NCBI RefSeq assembly: GCF_014892515.1
Contig: NZ_JADBGR010000105.1
Location: 7,628 to 71,627 of the forward strand
DNA: 64,000 nt
Source of the DNA: Myceligenerans pegani
GTDB lineage: Bacteria; Actinomycetota; Actinomycetes; Actinomycetales; Cellulomonadaceae
Reading direction: 5' to 3'
The position numbers and the translations under genes were made by a program. Positions 16,089 to 24,010 of this stretch are shown piece after piece; position 1 is the stretch's first letter; each line of letters starts with the position of its first letter. The notes beneath the pieces are model-generated. The model ran no database searches. It had not been told where the DNA came from and saw only the letters and a list, made by a program, of their open reading frames with translations.

Positions 16089-17216
16089 TCAGGCGTGCTT
16101 TCCCGCGGTGCCTTCCTGGTTCTCGAGCTCGTCGAAGGCGTAGGTGTCGGAGTCGGACTTCTCGCTGGCGTCCGTGTCCGGTGCCGACTCCGGAGCAGCC
16201 TCGGCCGCCTGCGGAGTCGCGTCGATCGGCGTGCGCTCCGGCTCCGCCGCAGGAGCCGACGTCGTCGCGTCCTCCGGGGATTCCGGTGCGCTGTCGGGTG
16301 TCCCGTCGTCGGTGGACGACGCACCGGCGGCCGCACCGCTCGCCGTCGTCCAGGGCGCAGCCTCCGAGACCTTGTGCGCTCCCGCGCGTGCCGCCGAGCC
16401 GGCCTTGCCCGCCGCCGACCGGGCGGCGGACGTGGCCTTGCCGGCCGCGGCCGACGCCTGCCTGGCGGCAGCTTCCGCGACCTCACGGCTCTTGGCCACC
16501 GCGGACCCGGCGGCCGCACCCACACGCTGCCTGGCGTCGGAGGCGCCCGAACCGGAGTAGTCCGCGGTCGAGGTCTGCTCCCACGGCTCGGCCCAGGGGT
16601 CGCTCTGCGGCTGCGCACGCTTCCAGAAGACGTAGCCGGCGGCCACGGCGCCCACCCCGACCGCGGCCCAGACCCAGCGCTTCCTGGTCGAGCCCGACCT
16701 GGACTCCTTGGCCGCCTGCTTCGCGGCGGCCGCGGCGGCCTTGGCCGACGCCTTCTCCGCGGCGGCTGCCGCCTTCTTCGCCGCCTTGGCGGCCCGGCCC
16801 TTCAGCTGCGGTGCGGTGGCCGCGTCGACGCGATGCTGTACCTCGGCCGCGTGGGCCGCGGCCTGGTTCGCCGCGGCGACGGCGCGGGGCAGCAGGTCGT
16901 CGACGAGCTTGTGATGTGCGGAGTCGATGAGCGGCACGGCCTTGTCCGCGGCCTGCCGCACCCGCGGTGCGGCGGCCTGCAGGCCGTCCCGCCACGCCTT
17001 CTCGGCCCGAGGCTGCGCCCAGTGGCGCAGCTCGGCGACCCGCGGTTGTGCCCAGTCCTTCGCGTGGATCGCCTGCTCCCTGGCCTGCCCGGCAAGTGTT
17101 CCGGCCTGGTGGGCGGCCTTCGCACCCCGCTCGCCCAGCAGCGCGGCCGCCGCGGCGGCCTGCTGCTTCAGCTTCTCCTTGTCGACATGGTGGTCGACGG
17201 TGATCTTGCGTCCCAT
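16089..17216 (-). CDS. Ala-rich coiled-coil single-pass membrane protein (DUF5324-like)
   Basis: 375 aa. Residues about 10-185 are Ala/Lys/Glu-rich helical heptads (apolipoprotein-like), followed by basic residues and one membrane helix (about 191-206, RKRWVWAAVGVGAVAAGYVF). A second Ala-rich helical segment and an acidic disordered C-terminus follow. No catalytic motif. A protein of similar type (DUF5324) lies beside ppiA in streptomycetes, which fits the position here; the family label is from memory of gene order. ATG 17216 has GGGAGG about 10 nt upstream. A structural or envelope role is only inferred. Confidence 0.75.
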   Translation of the reverse strand: MGRKITVDHHVDKEKLKQQAAAAAALLGERGAKAAHQAGTLAGQAREQAIHAKDWAQPRVAELRHWAQPRAEKAWRDGLQAAAPRVRQAADKAVPLIDSAHHKLVDDLLPRAVAAANQAAAHAAEVQHRVDAATAPQLKGRAAKAAKKAAAAAEKASAKAAAAAAKQAAKESRSGSTRKRWVWAAVGVGAVAAGYVFWKRAQPQSDPWAEPWEQTSTADYSGSGASDARQRVGAAAGSAVAKSREVAEAAARQASAAAGKATSAARSAAGKAGSAARAGAHKVSEAAPWTTASGAAAGASSTDDGTPDSAPESPEDATTSAPAAEPERTPIDATPQAAEAAPESAPDTDASEKSDSDTYAFDELENQEGTAGKHA

Positions 17217-17334
17217 GGAAAGGAACCTCCCGGGATGTCTGCCGTCCAACGATCTGGTATGTAGCACCCACTCTGCCATCGCATGCCGCGAGTGGCGAGG
17301 CCGGACACTCGCGCGACGTGGAAAGATTGGGGAC

Positions 17335-17877
17335 ATGTTCGCAACCCTGCACACTTCCGCTGGTGACATCCGCCTCGAGCTGTTCGGTAACCACGCTCCG
17401 AAGACGGTCCGCAACTTCGTCGAGCTCGCACGCGGCGAGAAGGCCTGGACGGATCCTCGCACCGGTGAGGAGCGGAAGGATCCCTTCTACGACGGACTGA
17501 TCTTCCACCGGGTCATCGACGACTTCATGATCCAGGGTGGCTGCCCGCTGGGCACGGGCACCGGCGGCCCCGGTTACACGTTCGACGACGAGATCCACCC
17601 CGAGAAGTTCGAGTTCAACGAGAAGTACCTCCTCGCGATGGCCAACGCCGGCAAGCGCCGCAACCCCGTGACCGGCGAGGTCGAGGGCACCAATGGTTCC
17701 CAGTTCTTCATCAGCACCGCCGAGACGCCGTGGCTGAACGGCAAGCACACGATCTTCGGGAAGGTGGCCGACGACCGGTCACGCGCCGTCGTCGATGCCA
17801 TCGGCAAGACGCCGACCCGTCCGGGCGACCGGCCGGTCGAGGACATCACCATCAACTCCGTCACGATCGAAGACTGA
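17335..17877 (+). CDS. ppiA: Cyclophilin-type peptidyl-prolyl cis-trans isomerase
   Basis: 180-aa cytosolic cyclophilin; it opens MFATLHTSAGDIRLELF and has the FHRVIDDFMIQGG catalytic block (Arg and Phe of the active site), NGSQFFIS, and LNGKHTIFG with the HTIFG strand. It catalyses proline isomerisation in folding proteins. No signal peptide. The start has no clear Shine-Dalgarno; AAGATT lies 6 nt upstream, compatible with a leaderless mRNA. The rhomboid frame begins directly after its stop, in the same reading frame. Confidence 0.95.
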   Translation: MFATLHTSAGDIRLELFGNHAPKTVRNFVELARGEKAWTDPRTGEERKDPFYDGLIFHRVIDDFMIQGGCPLGTGTGGPGYTFDDEIHPEKFEFNEKYLLAMANAGKRRNPVTGEVEGTNGSQFFISTAETPWLNGKHTIFGKVADDRSRAVVDAIGKTPTRPGDRPVEDITINSVTIED

Positions 17878-17892
17878 CCGGAGGGCCGAGCC

Positions 17893-18795
17893 ATCGCCGA
17901 CGACGAGGCAAGCGCGACCCCCGACGCGCCGGCCGGTCCCCCGGTCTGTCCGCGACACCCCGACCGGCCCTCCTACGTACGGTGCCAGCGCTGCGGTCGC
18001 CCGGCCTGCCCCGAGTGCCAGCGGCAGGCGGCGGTCGGCGTCCAGTGCGTGGACTGCGTGAAGCAGGCCGCGAAGCAGGCACCGCGTGTGACGACGACGC
18101 TCGGCGGAGAGGTCCGCACCGGGCGCCCGGTCGTCACGTTCACCATCATCGGCGCCTGCCTGGTGAGCTTCCTGCTGCAGCTCGTGCCCGGCCTCGGCTG
18201 GACCGAGCGGTGGCTGTTCTGGCCGGAGGGCGGCGCGATCGAGCCGTGGCGCTTCCTGACCGTGGCCTTCCTGCACTCCACCGGCATGCTGCTGCACATC
18301 GCGTTCAACATGTACGCGCTGTACATCACGGGCCAGTTCCTCGAGCCGTTGCTCGGGCGGGCGCGGTTCGGCGCGTTGTGCGCTTTGTCGGCCGTCGGCG
18401 GGTCCGTGGGCTTCCTGCTCTTCGCGGGCGTGTCCGGCCCGCTCGGCGTGTCGTGGATGCAGGGCACCGTCGGTGCCTCCGGCATGGTGTTCGGCCTGTT
18501 CGGAGCCATGCTGCCGGTCCTGCGGCGGATGGGACGATCGGCCGGGCAGATCGTGGTCCTGCTGGTGATCAACGGCGTGCTCGGATTCGTCGTCCCGAAC
18601 ATCGCGTGGCAGGCGCACCTGGGCGGCCTCGTCACCGGGCTGGCGCTCGGCGCGGCGTTCGCCTTCGCGCCCAGACGGTCTCAGCGGGTGATCGGCGTCG
18701 TCGCTCCGGCCGCAGTGCTCCTGGTCCTCGTCCTGGCCGCCGTCGCGAAGTACCAGCTCGCCCTGGCACCGGTTCTCACGCCGGGCCAGGTCTGA
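17893..18795 (+). CDS. Rhomboid-family intramembrane protease with N-terminal zinc ribbon; apparent ATC start
   Basis: 300 aa if started at 17893. Residues about 19-52 form a zinc-ribbon (CPRHPDRP, CQRCGRPACPEC, CVDC). Six or more membrane helices follow, with HIAFNMYAL, the catalytic Ser in GASGMVFG and catalytic His in AHLGG. No ATG, GTG or TTG exists in frame between the ppiA stop and GTG 18049, which would delete the ribbon. GGAGGG at 17880-17885 sits 7 nt before an ATC codon at 17893, suggesting a rare ATC start or a sequence error. Rhomboid here is part of the conserved ppiA-crgA neighbourhood. Confidence 0.8.
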   Translation: MADDEASATPDAPAGPPVCPRHPDRPSYVRCQRCGRPACPECQRQAAVGVQCVDCVKQAAKQAPRVTTTLGGEVRTGRPVVTFTIIGACLVSFLLQLVPGLGWTERWLFWPEGGAIEPWRFLTVAFLHSTGMLLHIAFNMYALYITGQFLEPLLGRARFGALCALSAVGGSVGFLLFAGVSGPLGVSWMQGTVGASGMVFGLFGAMLPVLRRMGRSAGQIVVLLVINGVLGFVVPNIAWQAHLGGLVTGLALGAAFAFAPRRSQRVIGVVAPAAVLLVLVLAAVAKYQLALAPVLTPGQV

Positions 18796-18798
18796 CCG

Positions 18799-18927
18799 TT
18801 GTCCACAGCGTGCTGTCCACAACGGGTTCCGGGGAACGCCGATCGACCGCTCCACCGGGGCCGACCTCGGGACTTTTCCACAGCTTTACCCACAGCTGTG
18901 GGAAAGTCTGCCGAGGGCTGTGGAAAA
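18799..18927. promoter_or_regulatory. Cluster of six DnaA-box-like 9-mers in a convergent gap
   Basis: TTGTCCACA (18799-18807), CTGTCCACA (18813-18821), TTTTCCACA (18874-18882) and TTACCCACA (18886-18894) on the plus strand; TTTCCCACA (18905-18897) and TTTTCCACA (18927-18919) on the minus strand. The last four lie in nested inverted repeats: CTTTTCCACAGC (18873-18884) pairs with 18917-18928, around the palindrome CCCACAGCTGTGGG (18889-18902). The first matches the actinobacterial consensus TTGTCCACA exactly. The flanking genes converge, so promoter function is unlikely. Confidence 0.6.
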
Positions 18928-18950
18928 GCCTGCCGAACGGCGAGCCGGCG

Positions 18951-19211
18951 TCAGCGCCAGCGCGTCGTGAGGCCGAAACCCACGATGATCAGGCCGAACC
19001 CGACCGCCAGGTTCCACTGGCCGAGCTGCGGCACCGGCAGCCCCAGGCCCGAGCTCGTCAGGTAGAACGTGACGATCCACGCCAGACCGAGCACCATCAG
19101 GCCCACCATCAGCGGAGCCAGCCAGCGTGGGCTCTCCTTGGGCTTCGCGACCGGGGCGTCGACGGCCGGCGGGGTGGTGGTCTTCTTCTTTCGGGGCTTC
19201 GACTCGGGCAC
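18951..19211 (-). CDS. crgA: Cell division protein CrgA
   Basis: 86 aa, usual CrgA length. A Lys/Pro-rich cytoplasmic N-terminus (SKPRKKKTTTPPA) is followed by two membrane helices (about 32-53 and 67-82) separated by the conserved FYLTSSGLGLPVPQLGQWN loop. CrgA interacts with FtsZ-, FtsI- and CwsA-associated machinery and influences septation in mycobacteria and streptomycetes. GTG 19211 is chosen because AGGAG lies 9 nt upstream and no ATG fits. Position next to DUF881 and srtE is typical. Confidence 0.92.
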   Translation of the reverse strand: MPESKPRKKKTTTPPAVDAPVAKPKESPRWLAPLMVGLMVLGLAWIVTFYLTSSGLGLPVPQLGQWNLAVGFGLIIVGFGLTTRWR

Positions 19212-19341
19212 GCTCGGGGGCTCCTGTCCGGACGGTGCCGGCCCTTGGTCGCGTCGGCGCGTAAGGGTCGGACGATGGCATTCTCGTGGACTAGCGTAGT
19301 GGTCGAGGCGAGCGAACGGTGACGCTGACAGGAGGTTGCCC

Positions 19342-20115
19342 GTGATCCGGGTAGGCGGGGGCACGCAGGTCACACGCGCGCGCGTGCGGTCGTGGGTCAT
19401 CGTGGGCGGTGTTCTCGCCCTGGCGGGACTGTTGTTCGTCGCCAGCGGACGCCACGCGATCCAGTCCGGCTCGCGCCAGCCCCAGGACATCGCCGCCCTC
19501 GTGGAGGCCGAGTCGGCGCGGGTGAGCGAGCTGTCCGAGAGGGCGTCCGCGCTGAACCGCGAGATCAATTCCCTCACCCTGAGCGACCGCAGCGGAACCG
19601 ACCTCCCGCAGGTGGACCCACCGTTGGCCGAGCGCGAGGGCGTGGCCGCCGGCTCCACTCCGGTGAGCGGCCCCGGCCTCACGGTCACGCTGGACGACGC
19701 ACCGGCGTCGTCCCTGGACACGGTCCCGGGCAACCCGCAGCCCAACGACCTGGTGGTGCACCAGCAGGACCTGCAGAACGTCATCAACGCACTGTGGGTG
19801 GGAGGCGCGGAGGCGATGACCCTGCAGGGCGAGCGCGTCACGTCGACCTCGGCGTTCCGGTGCTCCGGCAATATCCTGCTGCTGCACGGCAAGGTGTTCT
19901 CCCCGCCGTACGAGGTCACCGCCATCGGGGACCAGGAGGCGCTCGCCCAGGCGCTGGAGGAGGACAAGGGCGTGCAGAACTACCGGGCCTACGTCGACTG
20001 GGTGCACCTGGGCTGGGGAGTCCGGACGCACGACCGGATCGACGTACCCGCGTCACAGTCGACCGGCGAGCTCCGCTACGCCCGCGTCCCGGAAGGAACG
20101 GACGTCTTCGCGTGA
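19342..20115 (+). CDS. DUF881 family membrane-anchored protein
   Basis: 257 aa: short N-terminus, one membrane helix (about 14-32), a coiled-coil segment (VEAESARVSELSERASALN), and the DUF881 domain with GPGLTVTLDDAP and NDLVVHQQDLQNVINALW. DUF881 proteins are found beside crgA and srtE across actinobacteria and are thought to be envelope or division associated, without a defined activity. GTG 19342 is taken because AGGAGG lies 6 nt before it; an upstream TTG is too close. Stop overlaps the sortase start (GTGA). Confidence 0.88.
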   Translation: MIRVGGGTQVTRARVRSWVIVGGVLALAGLLFVASGRHAIQSGSRQPQDIAALVEAESARVSELSERASALNREINSLTLSDRSGTDLPQVDPPLAEREGVAAGSTPVSGPGLTVTLDDAPASSLDTVPGNPQPNDLVVHQQDLQNVINALWVGGAEAMTLQGERVTSTSAFRCSGNILLLHGKVFSPPYEVTAIGDQEALAQALEEDKGVQNYRAYVDWVHLGWGVRTHDRIDVPASQSTGELRYARVPEGTDVFA

Positions 20116-20927
20116 ACCGCACACCCACTTCCGCAGCGCTCTTCCCGACCCCTGCCCCGCCCGACGGCCCTCGCCGCCGGCACGCCTACCGCGGCGGCCG
20201 TCGTGGCGGTGGCGTGGTGGCGGGCGTCGTCGGCGTGTTCGGGGAACTGCTCGTCACCGTCGGCGTGCTGCTCGGCCTGTTCGTCGTGTGGCAGCTGTGG
20301 TGGACCGACGTCGAAGGCGCCCGGGCACAGGATCAGATCGTCGCCGACATGGGCTGGGAGGAGCCGGAGGACGAAGGACCCGAGGTCGCCGTCGCCACCG
20401 AGCACCGCGAGGACCCGCCCGTTCCGGACGCGCCGCCGTCGGGCGAGACCTTTGCTCAGCTGTACGTCCCGCGGTGGGGCGAGGACTACCTCAAGCCCAT
20501 CGCCGAGGGCACGGACAAGGCGACCGTGCTCGACACGATCGGCATCGGGCACTACGAGGGCACCGGCATGCCGGGTGAGCTCGGCAACTTCGCCACGGCC
20601 GCCCACCGCACCACGTACGGCAAGCCGTACAACAAGGTTCACGAGCTGAAGCAGCAGGACGCCCTGGTGGTCCGCACCGAGGACACCTGGTACGTCTACA
20701 AGGTCACCGAATCGGAGATCGTGCTCCCGGAGAACATCGAGGTGATCTCCCCCGTGCCCGGCATCAAGCCGGGGGAGCCGCTGCCGGAGCTCACCGAGCG
20801 GTACATCACCCTGACGACGTGCCACCCCATGTTCTCCGCGGCCGAGCGGTACATCGTCTACGGCACGCTGGACTACTGGGCACCCGTCAGCGAGGGCACG
20901 CCCAAGGAACTGCTGGAAGAAGGATGA
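20112..20927 (+). CDS. srtE: Class E sortase
   Basis: 271-aa transpeptidase: N-terminal cytoplasmic tail, one membrane helix (about 43-62), and the sortase barrel with the catalytic triad His165 (ATAAHRTT), Cys237 (TLTTCHP) and Arg246 (SAAERY). Class E sortases link proteins bearing LAxTG signals to the cell wall; the adhesin at 11052-15887 carries LAHTG and is a likely substrate. Start GTG overlaps the DUF881 stop, so the two are coupled. A 52-aa membrane protein follows 7 nt downstream. Confidence 0.93.
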   Translation: MNRTPTSAALFPTPAPPDGPRRRHAYRGGRRGGGVVAGVVGVFGELLVTVGVLLGLFVVWQLWWTDVEGARAQDQIVADMGWEEPEDEGPEVAVATEHREDPPVPDAPPSGETFAQLYVPRWGEDYLKPIAEGTDKATVLDTIGIGHYEGTGMPGELGNFATAAHRTTYGKPYNKVHELKQQDALVVRTEDTWYVYKVTESEIVLPENIEVISPVPGIKPGEPLPELTERYITLTTCHPMFSAAERYIVYGTLDYWAPVSEGTPKELLEEG

Positions 20928-20934
20928 CGCGCTG

Positions 20935-21093
20935 ATGTACGCCGCACTGTGGAACTTCCTCCCCGGCCCGCCGTGGGCCCGCGCCCTGCTCTGCGCGGGC
21001 CTCGGGATCATCCTGCTCGCGGTCTGCTTCGAGTACGTCTTCCCCTGGCTGAGCGACTACATGCCGTTCAACGACACCACGGTCGGGGAGTGA
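20935..21093 (+). CDS. Small membrane protein between srtE and the amidotransferase gene, 52 aa
   Basis: Starts MYAALWNFLPGPPWARALL, has one hydrophobic helix (about residues 16-38) and ends with FPWLSDYMPFNDTTVGE. The ATG is 7 nt after the srtE stop; upstream GGAAGAAGGATG provides a ribosome site. The MY-LW-LPGP...FPW...TVG pattern recalls small actinobacterial proteins at this same place, which makes a real conserved gene likely. A sortase partner or envelope role is inference from position only. Confidence 0.75.
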   Translation: MYAALWNFLPGPPWARALLCAGLGIILLAVCFEYVFPWLSDYMPFNDTTVGE

Positions 21094-21200
21094 GCCGCCT
21101 CGACGGCCTGGCGCATCCACGGCCGCTCCCTCGGCGGACGAGTAGTCGTCCGACTCCTGCGGATCTCCGGTCGCGGGACACAAGCCCGTAGGCTTTCCGC

Positions 21201-21884
21201 ATGGCGCGCATCCTCGTCGTCGACAACTACGACTCCTTCGTCTACACGATCGTCGGCTACCTGAACCAGATCGGGGCCGAGACCGTCGTCGTCCGCAACG
21301 ACGCCGTGCCCGAGCCCGATGCGGAGGGCCGCTTCCACGACGACTCCGGAGTCCCGTACGACGGCGTCCTCGTCTCCCCTGGCCCCGGCGCCCCCGCCGA
21401 GGCCGGCGCGTCCGAGTCCGTGATCCGCGCCTGCGCGCGCTCCCGCACGCCGATGCTCGGCGTGTGCCTCGGCCACCAGGCGCTCGCCGAGGTCTACGGC
21501 GCGACCGTGACGCACGCCCCCGAGCTCATGCACGGCAAGACGAGCAAGGTCTTCATCGCCGACGACGACGGCGGTCGTGGCGGGCCGGGCGCGGAGGGTT
21601 CCGTCCTCGCCGGACTGCCCTCGCCGTTCACCGCGACCCGCTACCACTCCCTCGCGGCGACGCCGGAGAGCGTGCCGGACGAGCTCGTGGTCACATGCGC
21701 CACCGAATCCGGTGTGGTCATGGGCCTGCAGCACCGCGACCTCCCGCTGCACGGCGTCCAGTTCCACCCGGAGTCGGTCCTCACCGAGGGCGGCCACCGC
21801 CTCCTCGCCAACTGGCTGGAGCAGTGCGGCCTGGAGGGCGCGGTGGATCGCTCGAGGGGCATGGCGCCACTCGTCGCAGGCTGA
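21201..21884 (+). CDS. pabA: Glutamine amidotransferase subunit of aminodeoxychorismate/anthranilate synthase
   Basis: 227-aa class I glutaminase domain: nucleophile Cys89 in GVCLGHQ, His189 and Glu191 in QFHPES. It would hydrolyse glutamine and supply ammonia for p-aminobenzoate (folate) or anthranilate (tryptophan) synthesis. The TrpG/PabA distinction cannot be made from sequence; no pabB or trpE is nearby, and the gene at this locus in actinobacteria is generally annotated pabA. TAGGCT (21189-21194) lies 6 nt before the ATG, indicating a leaderless transcript. Terminator at 21892. Confidence 0.88.
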   Translation: MARILVVDNYDSFVYTIVGYLNQIGAETVVVRNDAVPEPDAEGRFHDDSGVPYDGVLVSPGPGAPAEAGASESVIRACARSRTPMLGVCLGHQALAEVYGATVTHAPELMHGKTSKVFIADDDGGRGGPGAEGSVLAGLPSPFTATRYHSLAATPESVPDELVVTCATESGVVMGLQHRDLPLHGVQFHPESVLTEGGHRLLANWLEQCGLEGAVDRSRGMAPLVAG

Positions 21885-21891
21885 ACGCGAC

Positions 21892-21923
21892 GGGGCCCGA
21901 CCACTCGCTCGTGGTCGGGCCCC
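21892..21923. terminator. Bidirectional terminator between pabA and pknB
   Basis: Perfect 13-bp stem GGGGCCCGACCAC / GTGGTCGGGCCCC with a 6-nt loop, placed between two convergent genes. Confidence 0.85.
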
Positions 21924-21943
21924 ATCGGCGTCGGTGTGGCGGG

Positions 21944-24010
21944 TCAGCCGTCTCCGCCGGGAAGGATGCCGCCTTCGGTGGCGCCGCCGGTCGGGTCTCC
22001 GGCGGATTCCTCGTTGACGACGTAGAGGGTGACCTCGGTACCGGGATCGACTTCCAGACCCGGGGCGGGGTCGGTGTTGAACACCGTGCCGGGTTCGTAC
22101 TGGGCGTTGTCCTCGTAGACGACGTCATCCTCGCTGCAGTTGAGCTGGACTCCGCCGCAGGCCTCGATCGCCTCCTGCAGGGTCATTCCGAGGATGTCCT
22201 CAGGGACCGCCGTCTTCGTCACCGGCTGGGCGACGAAGTAGGTCACCTGGGTACCGGCGTCGATATCGCCGGCAGGTGGATCCGTGCGGCTGATCTGGCC
22301 CTCGTTGACCTCGTCCGTCTGCTCCGTTTGCCGGATGCCGTTGAGACCGAGTTCGTTGAGCTTCGCCTTGAGCTGGTCTTCCGACCACCCCTTCATGTCA
22401 GGCAGGGTGACCGTGCCGGAGGCGTACCACACGTTGACCTCCGTCCCCTCCGTGACAGTTGAACCACCGGTCGGTTCTGAACGTGTCGCTTGGCCGGCTT
22501 GATACTGGGTGCTGTTCTCGGCCTGCCACGTACCAAGCCTCAGGCCGACCGCCTCGAGCGCCGCCTTGACCTCGTCCTGAGTGTCGCCTGTCACGTCCGG
22601 GACACTGACCTCACCGGGAGCCCCCGAGACATAGATCGTCACGGTCTCGCCCTGCTCGATCGTCTCTCCGGCCGCCGGATCCGTCTCACCCGTGGTGGTG
22701 CCCGCCTCCTGCTCGGACTCCTCGTCGATCTCCTGCGCACACTCCAGGTTCGCGTTCGTGACCGCGGTGCACGCTTCCTCGTAACTCACGCCCGCCTGGA
22801 CCTCCGGCACCGTCGCCGTCGTCGGCTCCTCCGGCTGGCGGTTGTTGTTGTTGACGACCACCGCGATGAGGATCGCCGCCAGGGCCGCGATCGCGATCGC
22901 GATCAGGGTCCAGATGAGCGTCTTCTTGTTGTCCGGCTCGGTGTCCCGGCGGCCGGCGGGTCCCATCGGTCCGGTCGGATAACCCTGGCCCGGCGTCTGG
23001 ACCGGCGGCTGCCCGGTCGTGGGCGGCCCGCCCCACTGCTGCGTGCCGTACCCGACGGGCGACATCTGCTGCGTCCCGAACGGCGGCGACATCATCTGCG
23101 TGGTCTGCCCGCCCATCGCCATCGCACCGACCATCGGCGCGGAGACCTGGCCGCCGCGAAGCGCCGCCTCGAGGTCCGCGCGGAACTCGGCCGCGGTGGC
23201 GTACCGGTGGTCGCGGTCCTTGGTCAGCGCCTTCAACGTGATGCGGTCGAGCACCTCGGGCACGTCGACGGCGATCTCGCTCGGCCGCTGCGGCTCCTGG
23301 CCCACGTGCTGGTAGGCCACGGCCACGGGCGAATCGCCCTGGAACGGCGGGCGACCGGTGAGCAGCTCGAACAGCAGGCAGCCGGTGGAGTACAGGTCGG
23401 ACCGCGAGTCCACCGTCTCGCCGCGAGCCTGCTCCGGCGAGAGGTACTGAGCGGTGCCGATGACGGCGTTCGTCTGGGTCATCGTCGCCGCGGAGTCGGC
23501 CATCGCGCGCGCGATGCCGAAGTCCATCACCTTGACGGCGCCCGTCGGCGTGATCATCACGTTCGCGGGCTTGATGTCGCGGTGCACGATTCCCGCACGG
23601 TGCGAGTACTCGAGCGCGGACAGCACGCCCGTGGTGATCTCGACGGCCTCCTCGATCGGCACGGCCGACCCGTCCGTCAGGATGTCGCGGACGGTGTGGC
23701 CCTCCACGAACTCCATGACGATGAACGGGACGGTGACCTCCTTGCCGCTCGCGTCCTTGGCGCGATCCTCCCCCGTGTCGTACACGGCGACGATCGCGGG
23801 ATGGTTCAGCGCGGCCGCCGACTGCGCCTCGCGGCGGAAGCGGGCCAGGAAGGACGGATCGTCGGCGAGATCGGAGCGCAGCACCTTGATCGCGACAGTG
23901 CGGCCGAGCCGTGTGTCATGGCCGACGTGCACTTCGGCCATACCGCCACGGCCGACCAGCTCACCGACCTCGTAGCGGCCGGCGAGCACCCGGGGCGTGT
24001 TGTCCACCAC
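21944..24010 (-). CDS. pknB: Serine/threonine protein kinase PknB with four PASTA domains
   Basis: 688 aa. Cytoplasmic kinase domain (about 10-275) with GRGGMAEV P-loop, AIKVL, catalytic HRDIKPANV and DFG; linker; one membrane helix (about 362-386); then four extracellular PASTA repeats that bind muropeptides or lipid II. In mycobacteria PknB phosphorylates division and wall-synthesis proteins, including FHA partners. GTG 24010 follows the pknA TAA with no gap, so it is the last gene of the fhaA-fhaB-pstP-rodA-pbpA-pknA-pknB operon. Confidence 0.97.
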   Translation of the reverse strand: MVDNTPRVLAGRYEVGELVGRGGMAEVHVGHDTRLGRTVAIKVLRSDLADDPSFLARFRREAQSAAALNHPAIVAVYDTGEDRAKDASGKEVTVPFIVMEFVEGHTVRDILTDGSAVPIEEAVEITTGVLSALEYSHRAGIVHRDIKPANVMITPTGAVKVMDFGIARAMADSAATMTQTNAVIGTAQYLSPEQARGETVDSRSDLYSTGCLLFELLTGRPPFQGDSPVAVAYQHVGQEPQRPSEIAVDVPEVLDRITLKALTKDRDHRYATAAEFRADLEAALRGGQVSAPMVGAMAMGGQTTQMMSPPFGTQQMSPVGYGTQQWGGPPTTGQPPVQTPGQGYPTGPMGPAGRRDTEPDNKKTLIWTLIAIAIAALAAILIAVVVNNNNRQPEEPTTATVPEVQAGVSYEEACTAVTNANLECAQEIDEESEQEAGTTTGETDPAAGETIEQGETVTIYVSGAPGEVSVPDVTGDTQDEVKAALEAVGLRLGTWQAENSTQYQAGQATRSEPTGGSTVTEGTEVNVWYASGTVTLPDMKGWSEDQLKAKLNELGLNGIRQTEQTDEVNEGQISRTDPPAGDIDAGTQVTYFVAQPVTKTAVPEDILGMTLQEAIEACGGVQLNCSEDDVVYEDNAQYEPGTVFNTDPAPGLEVDPGTEVTLYVVNEESAGDPTGGATEGGILPGGDG

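Noticed and set aside
18799-18927. The chromosomal origin oriC itself
   Set aside because: dnaA and dnaN do not flank it and the box number is low for an actinobacterial origin; kept only as a DnaA-box cluster.
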